A DNA stretch of 18,501 bases from Clostridia bacterium (GCA_017441965.1 JAFSBF010000144.1:1-18501), one strand, 5' to 3'; counted from the first letter of the stretch, positions 8,095-15,380 are shown. Numbers and translations are program-made. Notes: a model not told the origin generated them from the letters alone.

Positions 8095-8885
8095 GCACCA
8101 CACAGAAGATTAAGATGATTAAGACGGCAGAAATTTCACCAAATCCTTATCAGGCAAGAAGAAACTTTGACAGAAAAAAGCTTGAAGAGCTTTCACTGTC
8201 AATAAAGGAAAATGGTATGCTTTCCCCCGTTATTGTAAGGGGAGGTTTAAGCGGATATGAGCTTATTTGCGGGCAAAGGCGTCTGCGGGCGGCAATAATG
8301 GCAGGACTTCGGGAAATTCCGGCTATTATAATAAAGGCAGGCGATGCACAGTGTGCCTACCTTAATCTTACAGAAAATCTTCAGCGTGAAAACCTCACTT
8401 TTTTTGAGGAGGCAGAGGGTTTTTATAATCTGATGGCATATCACAAAATAAAAAGGGAAAGGCTTCCCCTTCTACTTTCACTTGAATGGATGAGAATTAA
8501 TGAAAAGGTGCGTCTTTTAGGACTTAGCGAGAAGGTAAGGTATAAAATAGAGGAAAAGGGATACAAAGAAAAGTTTGCAAAAGAGCTTTTAAAACTTCGT
8601 GATGAGGAAAAGCAACTCGAAATCATAGACAGAGCAGAGAAAGAGGACTGGTCATTTACAAGACTTTCAAAAGAAGTGAAAGAAGAAATAAAGGAAATGG
8701 CAAAAAAACGTCTTTGGGAGTCAAAGTCTTTTAAAGAAAAGAACATAAGGGAAAAGATGCCCGTATACATAAACACTGTTAAAAAAACGGTGGAGCTTCT
8801 AAGGAAAAATGGAGCATCAGTTGATTTTTTTCAGCAGGAAAACGAAGAATACAGTGAATTTACTGTGAAAATACATAAAAAGTAG
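8088..8885 (+). CDS. noc: ParB-family protein, probable nucleoid occlusion factor Noc
   Basis: A second ParB-like CTPase clamp, upstream of parA-parB and directly after rsmG, in the position of noc in Bacillus. The 265 residues show the N-terminal CTP/DNA-sliding domain: NPYQARRNF (19-27), GQRRLRAA (62-69, usually GERRxRA) and ENLQRENLTFFEEAEG (96-111). The helix-turn-helix that follows (about 120-144) is diverged and about two residues shorter than in the parB product here, ending NEKVRLLGLSEKV. A lysine/glutamate-rich helical C-terminus (about 170-265) follows. The protein starts almost at the ParB domain and lacks the amphipathic N-terminal helix that tethers Bacillus Noc to membrane. A role in DNA binding is likely; nucleoid occlusion specifically is inferred from synteny. 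It could also be an extra ParB with another role. Confidence 0.72.
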   Translation: MIRTTQKIKMIKTAEISPNPYQARRNFDRKKLEELSLSIKENGMLSPVIVRGGLSGYELICGQRRLRAAIMAGLREIPAIIIKAGDAQCAYLNLTENLQRENLTFFEEAEGFYNLMAYHKIKRERLPLLLSLEWMRINEKVRLLGLSEKVRYKIEEKGYKEKFAKELLKLRDEEKQLEIIDRAEKEDWSFTRLSKEVKEEIKEMAKKRLWESKSFKEKNIREKMPVYINTVKKTVELLRKNGASVDFFQQENEEYSEFTVKIHKK

Positions 8886-8914
8886 CCGCATTTTAAAAAA
8901 ATGCGGCTTTTTTT
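8884..8914 (+). terminator. Intrinsic terminator of noc
   Basis: AGCCGCATTTT (8884-8894) pairs perfectly with AAAATGCGGCT (8898-8908) around a 3-nt loop, followed by a run of T to 8914. It begins inside the noc stop codon, so noc is transcriptionally separated from parA, which has its own promoter. Confidence 0.92.
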
Positions 8915-8933
8915 GCAAAAAAAGATAAAAAAA

Positions 8934-8949
8934 TGTTTCACGTGAAACA
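8934..8949. promoter_or_regulatory. parS: parS centromere site 1
   Basis: TGTTTCACGTGAAACA is a perfect 16-bp copy of the bacterial parS palindrome, the loading site for ParB. It sits between the noc terminator and the parA extended -10, covering the -35 region, so ParB loading here could also regulate parA-parB. Confidence 0.97.
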
Positions 8950-8964
8950 ATTATGTGCTATAAT
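8936..8964 (+). promoter_or_regulatory. parA-parB promoter (extended -10, overlaps parS)
   Basis: TGC-TATAAT (8956-8964) is a perfect extended -10. At 17-bp spacing the -35 would be TTTCAC (8936-8941), a poor match that lies inside parS. The extended -10 probably compensates for it. Predicted start is near 8971. Confidence 0.7.
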
Positions 8965-9004
8965 AGCTATATTCAACCGAATTAGATTTTGAAAGGAATG
9001 AATT

Positions 9005-9790
9005 TTGTTGAGCAGGATAATTGCTGTTGCAAATCAGAAGGGCGGCGTGGGAAAAACGACAACGACGGTAAACCTTGCAGCCTGCCTTGCAAAGCTTGGG
9101 AAAAAAGTTCTTTTAATTGATATAGACCCTCAGGGAAATTCGACAAGCGGACTTGGAATTGATAAAAGACGCTGTGAAAAGACCGTTTATGACTGCCTTA
9201 TAAATGAGGAGAAGATGGAGAATGTAGTTCTTCCAACACAGTATGAGAATTTGAGTATTTGCCCGTCAAACTTAGACCTTTCGGGTGCTGAAATAGAGCT
9301 TATAAGTGTTATGGGACGGGAAAGCAGACTAAAGGAAAGTATAGAAACCGTAAGAGATGAATATGACTTTATTCTGATTGATACACCACCGTCGCTTGGA
9401 CTTATAACCATAAATACCCTTACGGCGGCAGATAGTGTGCTTATCCCCATACAGTGCGAGTTTTATGCGCTTGAGGGCGTAAGTCAGCTTACAGAAACGA
9501 TAAAAAGAATAAGAAAAGCCTTAAACCCCACTCTTTTCATTCAGGGAATAGTTATGACAATGTATGATGCTCGCACAAATCTTGCGGTGCAGGTGGTGGA
9601 TGAAGTAAAAAGGTTTTTCCCCGGAAAGGTTTATTCTACGATTATTCCAAGAAATGTGAGAATAAGCGAGGCACCAGGTTTTGGAAGACCTGTTATATAT
9701 TATGACAGCTCCTGCGCAGGTGCGCTAAGCTATACGGAGCTTGCGGCAGAGCTTATAGAAAGCGTAGAATCCGAAGAACAGGAGGATTAA
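9005..9790 (+). CDS. parA: Chromosome partitioning ATPase ParA (Soj)
   Basis: ParA/Soj is a deviant Walker ATPase that binds DNA as an ATP dimer and drives ParB-parS origin segregation; in Bacillus it also acts on DnaA. The 261 residues show the deviant P-loop NQKGGVGKTTT (10-20) with signature Lys12, the Walker A' strand LLIDIDPQGN (36-45), Walker B ILIDTPPS (123-130), and the DNA-binding region IIPRNVRISEAP (213-224). No N-terminal extension is present, so this is the short chromosomal type. There is no in-frame ATG: translation starts at TTG 9005 (or TTG 9008, giving MSRIIAV), behind GAAAGGA at 8991-8997. parB follows after one base. Confidence 0.95.
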   Translation: MLSRIIAVANQKGGVGKTTTTVNLAACLAKLGKKVLLIDIDPQGNSTSGLGIDKRRCEKTVYDCLINEEKMENVVLPTQYENLSICPSNLDLSGAEIELISVMGRESRLKESIETVRDEYDFILIDTPPSLGLITINTLTAADSVLIPIQCEFYALEGVSQLTETIKRIRKALNPTLFIQGIVMTMYDARTNLAVQVVDEVKRFFPGKVYSTIIPRNVRISEAPGFGRPVIYYDSSCAGALSYTELAAELIESVESEEQED

Positions 9791-9791
9791 G

Positions 9792-10637
9792 ATGAAGAGG
9801 GTTTTAGGACAAGGACTTGATGCTCTTTTCTCCAAAAGCGGCAGTATTGACGAAGACACTCAAAAAGAGCAGGGCGAAGTAAAAATGATAAGGACAAGCC
9901 TTATCGAGCCGAGACGTGACCAGCCAAGAAAGAATTTTGACAGAGAACAGCTTCAGGCATTGGCAAATTCCATCTCTGAACACGGCGTAATACAGCCAAT
10001 AATAGTTACGGAGGGGGAAAACGGCTATTACAGTATAATAGCGGGTGAAAGAAGATGGCGTGCATCAAAGATGGCAAATCTTCTGGAAATACCCGCAATT
10101 GTAAGAACTTATGATGAACTGCAGATAGCAGAGGTTGCGCTGATTGAAAATTTGCAGAGAGAGGACCTCAACCCTATAGAAGAGGCTCTCGGATATAAAA
10201 CTCTTATGGAAAAATTTTCGATGACGCAGGATAAGGTCAGTGAAAGAGTCGGTAAAAGCCGCAGTAATGTTGCAAATATGTTAAGACTTCTTTCTCTTGA
10301 AGATGAAATAAAACAGCTTCTTGCGCAAAATGCCCTTACAATGGGGCATGCAAGGGCGCTTTTATCACTTCCTGAGGGTAAAGGAAGAATTGAGGCGGCA
10401 AAGAAAATAGTTACTCAGGGGCTTAGCGTAAGGCAGGCAGAGGCTCTCAAAAAAGAAGAACCTGTCCCCAAGAAAACGCCTGCCCCCTCTAAAGTCAGTG
10501 CATATGAAGATGTAGAAAGAAATCTCTCGCAGAAGTTTGGAACTAAGGTAAGGATAAAAGGCGTAAAAAAGGGAAAAATTGAGCTTGAATTTTACAGCGT
10601 GGCAGACCTTACCAGAATAGTTGATTTGCTTGATTAA
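9792..10637 (+). CDS. parB: Chromosome partitioning protein ParB (Spo0J)
   Basis: ParB loads at parS, slides as a CTP clamp and recruits ParA and condensin. The 281-residue protein opens KRVLGQGLDALFS, the basic N-terminal motif that stimulates ParA. CTPase/clamp motifs follow: QPRKNF (44-49), AGERRWRAS (84-92) and ENLQREDLNPIEEA (119-132). The helix-turn-helix TQDKVSERVGKSRSNVANML (145-164) is canonical for parS recognition. After a proline-rich linker (about 222-235) comes the C-terminal dimerisation domain ending RIVDLLD. ATG 9792 has a perfect AGGAGG at 9780-9785. It is co-transcribed with parA; both perfect parS sites in the window are its expected targets. Confidence 0.97.
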   Translation: MKRVLGQGLDALFSKSGSIDEDTQKEQGEVKMIRTSLIEPRRDQPRKNFDREQLQALANSISEHGVIQPIIVTEGENGYYSIIAGERRWRASKMANLLEIPAIVRTYDELQIAEVALIENLQREDLNPIEEALGYKTLMEKFSMTQDKVSERVGKSRSNVANMLRLLSLEDEIKQLLAQNALTMGHARALLSLPEGKGRIEAAKKIVTQGLSVRQAEALKKEEPVPKKTPAPSKVSAYEDVERNLSQKFGTKVRIKGVKKGKIELEFYSVADLTRIVDLLD

Positions 10638-10650
10638 AATTGATTATAAT
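10621..10650 (+). promoter_or_regulatory. Likely serS promoter
   Basis: TTGATT (10621-10626) and TATAAT (10645-10650) are 18 bp apart and straddle the parB stop codon. Predicted start is near 10657, leaving a leader of about 26 nt, too short for a T-box. Confidence 0.5.
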
Positions 10651-10682
10651 AATTGCTTATAAATACGAAAGGAAGTTTTGAA

Positions 10683-11954
10683 ATGTTAGACCTTAAACTT
10701 ATCAGAGGTGAAACGGACAGAGTGAAAAAAGCTCTGGCAAGAAGAAAAGAAGTTGTTGATATCGATGCAATAATCGAAATTGACGATAAAAGACGTGCTC
10801 TTTTGGTAGAAGCAGAAGCTCTTAAGGCAAAGCAGAACGAGGTTACAAAGCAAATTCCCGTAATGAAGAAAGAGGGAAAGGACACAACCGAGGTTTTTGC
10901 CCAGATGAAAGAAATTTCAGAAAAAATCAAGGAGCTTGACAGTAAAACGCGTGAGGTTGAGGATGAGCTTAACCGTATGATGCTCACTATCCCCAATATT
11001 CCCAGCGAAGATGTTCCTGATGGAGACACTGACGAGGATAATATAGAAATAAGAAAATTCGGTGAGCCGAAAGATTTTGGTTTTGAGCCGAAGCCTCATT
11101 GGGATTTAGGTAAGGATTTAGGAATACTTGATGCTGATACTGCGGCAAAAATAACGGGCGCACGCTTTACCGTTTATAAGGATGCGGGCGCAAGACTTGA
11201 AAGAGCTGTTATTAACTACTACCTTGACACACATACTGAGAAGAACGGCTATACAGAGGTATTCCCTCCGTTTATGGTGCATAGAAATTCAATGGTTGGA
11301 ACAGGACAGCTTCCTAAATTTGAAGAGGATGCGTTCAAGGTTTCAGATACCGATTATTTCCTTGTTCCTACAGCAGAGGTACCCGTTACAAATATGTACC
11401 GTGAACAAATTCTTGATGCAAAAGACCTGCCCATAAAGCACGTTGCATATACTGCGTGCTTCCGTGCAGAGGCAGGAAGCGCAGGAAGAGATACAAGAGG
11501 TCTTATCCGTCAGCATCAGTTCAATAAGGTTGAGCTTGTTAAATTTACAAAGCCTGAGGATTCTTATGAAGAACTTGAAAAGCTTACAAATGATGCAGAA
11601 AAGGTGCTTCAGGGATTAGGACTTCCCTACCGTGTTGTAAGAATTTGTATCGGTGACCTCGGCTTTACTGCAGCAAAGAAGTACGATATTGAGGTATGGA
11701 TGCCCTCTTACGGCAGATATGTTGAAATTTCATCCTGCAGTAATTTTGAGGATTTCCAGGCAAGAAGAGCTAATATTAAGTATAAAGACGGTCAGGGCAG
11801 CAAAGCGCAGTTTGTTCATACACTTAACGGCAGCGGCGTTGCTGTAGGAAGAACTGTAGCGGCAATTATAGAAAACTATCAGAATGAGGACGGAAGCATT
11901 ACCGTTCCTGAGGTTCTTGTACCGTATATGGGCGGAAAAACAGTAATTAAATAA
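10683..11954 (+). CDS. serS: Seryl-tRNA synthetase
   Basis: This class II synthetase charges tRNA-Ser (and the selenocysteine tRNA where present) with serine. From ATG 10683 it is 423 residues, the normal size. It has an N-terminal helical arm (about 25-100) that grips the tRNA long arm, the serine-binding TAEVP (230-234), motif 2 [15 protein letters not shown] (260-274) and motif 3 [16 protein letters not shown] (382-397). The start is chosen because [10 protein letters not shown] is the family N-terminus and AAAGGA lies at 10668-10673; a TTG at 10653 would add ten unconserved residues. It has its own promoter and terminator, so it is probably a single-gene unit. It marks the end of the block co-oriented with replication. 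Confidence 0.97.
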   Translation: MLDLKLIRGETDRVKKALARRKEVVDIDAIIEIDDKRRALLVEAEALKAKQNEVTKQIPVMKKEGKDTTEVFAQMKEISEKIKELDSKTREVEDELNRMMLTIPNIPSEDVPDGDTDEDNIEIRKFGEPKDFGFEPKPHWDLGKDLGILDADTAAKITGARFTVYKDAGARLERAVINYYLDTHTEKNGYTEVFPPFMVHRNSMVGTGQLPKFEEDAFKVSDTDYFLVPTAEVPVTNMYREQILDAKDLPIKHVAYTACFRAEAGSAGRDTRGLIRQHQFNKVELVKFTKPEDSYEELEKLTNDAEKVLQGLGLPYRVVRICIGDLGFTAAKKYDIEVWMPSYGRYVEISSCSNFEDFQARRANIKYKDGQGSKAQFVHTLNGSGVAVGRTVAAIIENYQNEDGSITVPEVLVPYMGGKTVIK

Positions 11955-11963
11955 AAGGGATTA

Positions 11964-11996
11964 AAAAATGACTTGGGTTATCCAAGTCATTTTTTC
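11964..11996 (+). terminator. Intrinsic terminator of serS
   Basis: AAAAATGACTTGG (11964-11976) pairs with CCAAGTCATTTTT (11982-11994) around GTTAT, and the 3' arm ends in six T. It lies 9 bases after the serS stop. The A-rich 5' flank means it could also act on the minus strand. Confidence 0.88.
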
Positions 11997-12035
11997 TGTA
12001 TAGGAATGTAAAAAAATAAGCAATGCTTAAGAAAT

Positions 12036-12078
12036 GAGCGGAGCGCTCGGCAAGGTGTCCTTTTGGTGTCAAAAGGAC
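12036..12078. repeat. Hairpin-rich intergenic element between convergent genes
   Basis: Between the serS terminator and the end of the DUF4130 gene are two adjacent hairpins: GAGCG/CGCTC (12036-12048, 3-nt loop) and GTCCTTTTG/CAAAAGGAC (12057-12078, 9-bp perfect stem, GTGT loop). The stretch is GC-richer than its surroundings. It has no T tail like a usual terminator and no supported coding frame. It resembles a dispersed palindromic intergenic repeat, but no second copy is present in this window. It may serve as a bidirectional transcription block. Confidence 0.45.
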
Positions 12079-12119
12079 CAAAAACGCAGCTTTATCGATA
12101 TGATTAGTTTCATATAAAA

Positions 12120-12884
12120 CTAAAGTGTCCACACGTTTTTAAAATAACGTGACGGCATATTCTGTTTCTGGAGCTTTGTGTTTTCTCTTTCTTTTATCGA
12201 GATTGCATCAAAGAAAGCTTTCCACAGCTTTTCGATTTCCGCCTCATCACTCCCCTTTTCGGGAGGGACAAGTCCATCGGCAGAAGAAACGTGCCATCCT
12301 TTAGTGTCGTAGACGGCACAAACATTATGTGTGACATCGTGAAGAACAAACGGAATTATTTTCAGTCTGTTTACAAAAAAAGGAGTAAGAATGGGTAAAA
12401 TATTGTTCTCAGGTGCAATTTTTGCGTACTGAACACCCCATTGCATAACTGAAAACCTTGTAAACTGACGAAACTTTTCTGTTTCACGTGAAACATTTTC
12501 GGCGAGCTTGAATGCACGTGCGACCGTATCCTCTGAAAGAGCGGAGTTTGTGATGCTGCCGTTTTTAAAGCCGAGCATCATATAATTATATATAATAAGG
12601 TCTTTGTCAGGTGCAGAGCTTAAAAAAACATAATAAAGACGCTTAAGCCCAAAGCTTCCTATTTTACGGAAAATTGCATCATAGACACGTCTTGCACGGT
12701 TTTTGTTTGTAGGGACCTCCACATAGCGGGCATTAAGAGAAAACTGCATTCCCTTATATATGCAAATTCCGCAGGGAACAATACGGGAATAGACGGCTGT
12801 GTAAATAACATTTAAAAGCCCGTCAAAGCTGCCGTCATATATATAAAATACGTCCTGAGTATCTAAATTTGCCTGAAATGACAT
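12120..12884 (-). CDS. DUF4130 family protein (TIGR03915-like), radical SAM partner
   Basis: I recognise this as the DUF4130 family, annotated as a probable DNA metabolism protein and almost always beside the radical SAM protein encoded just upstream. The biochemical activity is unknown to me. The 254-residue length is typical. Features are the N-terminal YDGSFDGLLNVIYTAVYSR (16-34), PENNILPILTPFFVNRL (158-174), FVLHDVTHNVCAVYD (179-193), and the conserved end QNMPSRYFKNVW (241-252). No signal peptide or membrane segment is seen, so it is cytoplasmic. In other bacteria this domain occurs fused to UdgX-type uracil-DNA glycosylases, which supports a DNA repair setting. ATG 12884 has a strong AGGAGGG, and it starts 20 bases after its partner ends. 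Residues 130-135 (NVSRET) are encoded by a perfect parS. Confidence 0.85.
   Translation of the reverse strand: MSFQANLDTQDVFYIYDGSFDGLLNVIYTAVYSRIVPCGICIYKGMQFSLNARYVEVPTNKNRARRVYDAIFRKIGSFGLKRLYYVFLSSAPDKDLIIYNYMMLGFKNGSITNSALSEDTVARAFKLAENVSRETEKFRQFTRFSVMQWGVQYAKIAPENNILPILTPFFVNRLKIIPFVLHDVTHNVCAVYDTKGWHVSSADGLVPPEKGSDEAEIEKLWKAFFDAISIKERENTKLQKQNMPSRYFKNVWTL
12480..12495. promoter_or_regulatory. parS: parS centromere site 2, inside the DUF4130 gene
   Basis: TGTTTCACGTGAAACA occurs a second time, perfect over all 16 bases, within codons 130-135 of the minus-strand gene at 12120-12884. Origin-proximal parS sites inside coding sequence are common. It is about 3.5 kb from site 1 and 11 kb from the candidate origin. 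Confidence 0.96.
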
Positions 12885-12904
12885 AAAATCCCTCCTAACT
12901 GTAT

Positions 12905-14215
12905 TTAAAATTCACCGATTACAGAAGTAAGCTTTTCTGCAGGCGGCGGTAAGAGTGAATCGTAATTACTGAAAAAAGATAGCTGCTGTGCGTTTTGTAT
13001 GGCGGGAAGCATAGCGCTTGAGTGTGTGAGCGCACTGTAAATAAAGCTATAGTCCATTTTAAAGGCACTGTACATATATTTCCCGTTACACGTTATAAAG
13101 TATGCCGCCCTTTTTAAAACCACACGCAGTTTTTTTAATGCCTCAAAATCAAGGGAACGTACTCTGCGTGCAGTAACAATGCGCTTTGCACACGTTACCC
13201 CTATCCCCGGAACTCTTAAAAGCATCTCATAGGGCGCACGGTTTATTTCTACGGGGAAAAGATGCAGATTTTTCATTGCCCAGTTGCTTTTAGGGTCTAA
13301 AAGCGGGTCTAATGAGGCGTTTTCATCAAGAATTTCGTCTGTATGAAAGCCGTAAAAGCGTAAAAGCCAGTCAGCCTGATAAAGACGATGCTCCCGAAGT
13401 AACGGTGGATTTATATCCTTTGGAAGTGCAGGATGATTTCCTACGGGTATATATGCGGAAAAATAAACTCTTTTAAGAGAATACTTATTATACAAAGCCT
13501 CTGTCAGGGAAAGTATCTTATAATCACTGTCATTGGTTGCACCTATTATCATTTGTGTACTTTGCCCGCCGGGAACAAAATGGAGCTTGTTTTTTACGGT
13601 AAGAGAGCTTTCCTTAACCTCGGTAATAGTATCTTTAATAAACTGCATCGGTCTAAGTACAGACTGGCGTGTTTTTTGCGGCGCAAGCATTTTTAATCCT
13701 GCTTCACTTGGAAGCTCTATATTAACACTCATTCTGTCGGCAAGAAAGCCTATTTCACGAAGAAGTATCTCTGATGCCCCCGGGATTCCCTTTACGTGAA
13801 TATAGCCGTTAAATTTATAGTTAAACCGTAAAAGCTTAAGCGTTTTTAAAATAAGCTCTGCCGTGTAATCAGGTGATTTTATTATACCGCTGCTTAAAAA
13901 AAGCCCTTCTATATAGTTTCTTCTGTAAAAATCAATGCAAAGGGCAGAGAGCTCCTCGGGAGTAAAGCTTGCACGAGGGATATCATTTGAAACACGGTTT
14001 TGGCAATATTTACAGTCATTAATACAGTAATTGGTAAATAAGACCTTTAAAAGAGAAATACATCTGCCGTCTTTGCTGAAAGCGTGGCAACAGCCTGCCT
14101 GTGTAGGTGCGCCGATACCTCCGTAATTAAAGCTGCGCTCACTGCCGCTTGATGAGCAGGAGGCATCATACTTTGCACTGTCTGCAAGAATTTGAAGTTT
14201 TTCCATAAGCTCCAC
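12905..14215 (-). CDS. Putative DNA modification/repair radical SAM protein (TIGR03916-like)
   Basis: A radical S-adenosylmethionine enzyme of a family named only as putative DNA modification/repair; substrate unknown. The cluster motif CINDCKYC gives C-x3-C-x2-C at C64, C68 and C71. The N-terminus carries KYDASCSSSG and further cysteines C20, C42, C43 and C52. A TIM-barrel core follows (HVKGIPG 140-146, VNIELPSEAGL 164-174, HFVPGGQST 212-220). The C-terminus has a helix-hairpin-helix, LLRVPGIGVTCAKRIV (332-347), a non-specific DNA-binding module, which is the main reason to expect DNA as substrate. The 436-residue length is normal. The start is GTG 14215, or ATG 14206 (MEKLQIL), which fits the family but has GGAG only three bases away. 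It is first gene of a two-gene operon with its own palindrome-covered promoter. Confidence 0.9.
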   Translation of the reverse strand: MELMEKLQILADSAKYDASCSSSGSERSFNYGGIGAPTQAGCCHAFSKDGRCISLLKVLFTNYCINDCKYCQNRVSNDIPRASFTPEELSALCIDFYRRNYIEGLFLSSGIIKSPDYTAELILKTLKLLRFNYKFNGYIHVKGIPGASEILLREIGFLADRMSVNIELPSEAGLKMLAPQKTRQSVLRPMQFIKDTITEVKESSLTVKNKLHFVPGGQSTQMIIGATNDSDYKILSLTEALYNKYSLKRVYFSAYIPVGNHPALPKDINPPLLREHRLYQADWLLRFYGFHTDEILDENASLDPLLDPKSNWAMKNLHLFPVEINRAPYEMLLRVPGIGVTCAKRIVTARRVRSLDFEALKKLRVVLKRAAYFITCNGKYMYSAFKMDYSFIYSALTHSSAMLPAIQNAQQLSFFSNYDSLLPPPAEKLTSVIGEF

Positions 14216-14222
14216 TTAAATC

Positions 14223-14269
14223 ACTCTCTTTTCTAAAGAGAGTATAACACAAAAAAAAACAAAATGCAA
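14223..14269 (-). promoter_or_regulatory. Promoter and perfect palindromic operator of the radical SAM operon
   Basis: On the minus strand an extended -10 TGT-TATACT ends at 14241, with a weak -35 such as TTGCAT (14269-14264) 17 bp upstream. ACTCTCTTT (14223-14231) and AAAGAGAGT (14235-14243) form a perfect 9-bp inverted repeat around three bases. It covers the end of the -10 and the expected start site near 14234. It does not match the LexA, Fur/PerR or parS consensus known to me. A repressor site is inferred; a 5' leader hairpin is the alternative. Confidence 0.6.
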
Positions 14270-14287
14270 ACATTTGTTCGCATTTTG
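14251..14287 (-). terminator. Intrinsic terminator of ytvI
   Basis: On the minus strand CAAAATGC (14287-14280) pairs with GCATTTTG (14267-14260), with further pairing (AAC/GTT) in the loop, then a run of nine T (14259-14251). It ends ytvI transcription 20 bases after the stop and overlaps the -35 of the radical SAM promoter. Confidence 0.85.
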
Positions 14288-14306
14288 TTAAGGAAATATT
14301 GGGAAA

Positions 14307-15380
14307 TTATAATGTTTTACGTGGAGAGAAGAAAAGAAGTTTCAGAAAAACAGTAGTTATAGGGGCAAGAACAAGACCTAAAACACCAAAAAGCTTCATT
14401 CCTACGTATATTGAAAAAATGGTGGCAAGAGGATGAATGCCGAGCTTTTTACCGACAATTTTAGGCTCACACAATTGGCGGGCAAGAAGTGCCGTTCCGT
14501 ATAAAATCAAAATTCCCCACGCTAAAGAGGTTTTTCCCGCTAAAAAATTAAAAATAGCCATTGGAATAAGGATTGCCCCCGTGCCGAAAACGGGGACGGC
14601 ATCGACAAGCGCAGTAATCAGGGCAAGGGTAAAGGAATAATTTATTTTAAGCATTAAAAATCCGCAAAGAAGGATAATAAAAATAATTCCTTCGATTATA
14701 AGCTGAGCTTTAATAAAAGCAGCGGCAGCATTAAAAAAGGTGTTTTTTGTCTTTAAAAAGAAATTACATACCTTTTCGCCAAAAAAGTTACGAATAAGAT
14801 TAAATATTGAGTTACCCTCTTTAAGCAGAAAAAAGGTTGTAAAAACTGTTGTGAAAACCCCTAAGAGAACAGCGGGAATGTTTTTTGCGGCACTGAAAAC
14901 TCTGATGCTGAAGTCCGATAATAGTTTTCCAAGCTGTTTTTGAAGTGCCTCAGAGAAAGAATAAAGAACCTTAGATGTATTTCCGCCCTGCAGAGAAAAA
15001 GAAAAATCCTGCGCACGTGTAAAAAGCCTTTGCGACGCCCTTGAAACCGATGATGCATAGGAATTATATATTGCGGAAGAATTTTCGCTGAGGGAACGAA
15101 GCTCCGCCCATAATTTAGCGGAAAGAAAACGTATTATAAGGAAAAGAATAAGGGATATTATAAAAAGCGACAAAAAAGCAGAAAGAGAGGACGGAATTTT
15201 ACGCCTTGACAGAGCTTTATTTAGCGGATTTGCGGCAAGGTACAGAAAAAATGCGGCAATAAACGGCCACAGAAGCTTAAGAGCAAATGGAATAAAAAGA
15301 AGAATAAGTGATAAAGGAATTAAAAATATTATAAAATCAACGCATAGGGAGCGAAGAAGTTTAAGCGAAATTAACTTCAA
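14307..15380 (-). CDS. ytvI: AI-2E family membrane protein, YtvI-like sporulation protein
   Basis: A polytopic protein of the AI-2E/UPF0118 transporter-like family. In Bacillus the close relative YtvI is a sporulation membrane protein; the substrate is unknown. The 357 residues contain paired hydrophobic segments at about 14-50 and 65-86, a soluble helical stretch (about 90-160), then more membrane segments. The family hallmark VDAVPVFGTGAILIP (259-273) and EPKIVGKKLGIHPL (305-318) followed by GVLGLVLAP (332-340) are clear. I chose TTG 15380 because GGAGGG lies seven bases upstream; starting at TTG 15401 would place that ribosome binding site inside the gene. The apgM terminator ends almost at this site, so ytvI needs readthrough or a promoter I did not find. 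Specific assignment to YtvI rather than another family member is moderate. Confidence 0.82.
   Translation of the reverse strand: MKLISLKLLRSLCVDFIIFLIPLSLILLFIPFALKLLWPFIAAFFLYLAANPLNKALSRRKIPSSLSAFLSLFIISLILFLIIRFLSAKLWAELRSLSENSSAIYNSYASSVSRASQRLFTRAQDFSFSLQGGNTSKVLYSFSEALQKQLGKLLSDFSIRVFSAAKNIPAVLLGVFTTVFTTFFLLKEGNSIFNLIRNFFGEKVCNFFLKTKNTFFNAAAAFIKAQLIIEGIIFIILLCGFLMLKINYSFTLALITALVDAVPVFGTGAILIPMAIFNFLAGKTSLAWGILILYGTALLARQLCEPKIVGKKLGIHPLATIFSIYVGMKLFGVLGLVLAPITTVFLKLLFFSPRKTL

Noticed and set aside
10638..10682. T-box riboswitch upstream of serS
   Set aside because: Only 45 bp separate parB and serS; no room for specifier and antiterminator stems.
11947..12132. 61-codon minus-strand open frame across the serS end and intergenic hairpins
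   Set aside because: It overlaps the serS terminator and palindromes, has no good ribosome binding site, and its composition follows the hairpin DNA.
14312..14327. Possible third parS (TGTTTTACGTGG...)
   Set aside because: Five mismatches to the 16-bp consensus; the two other sites are perfect.
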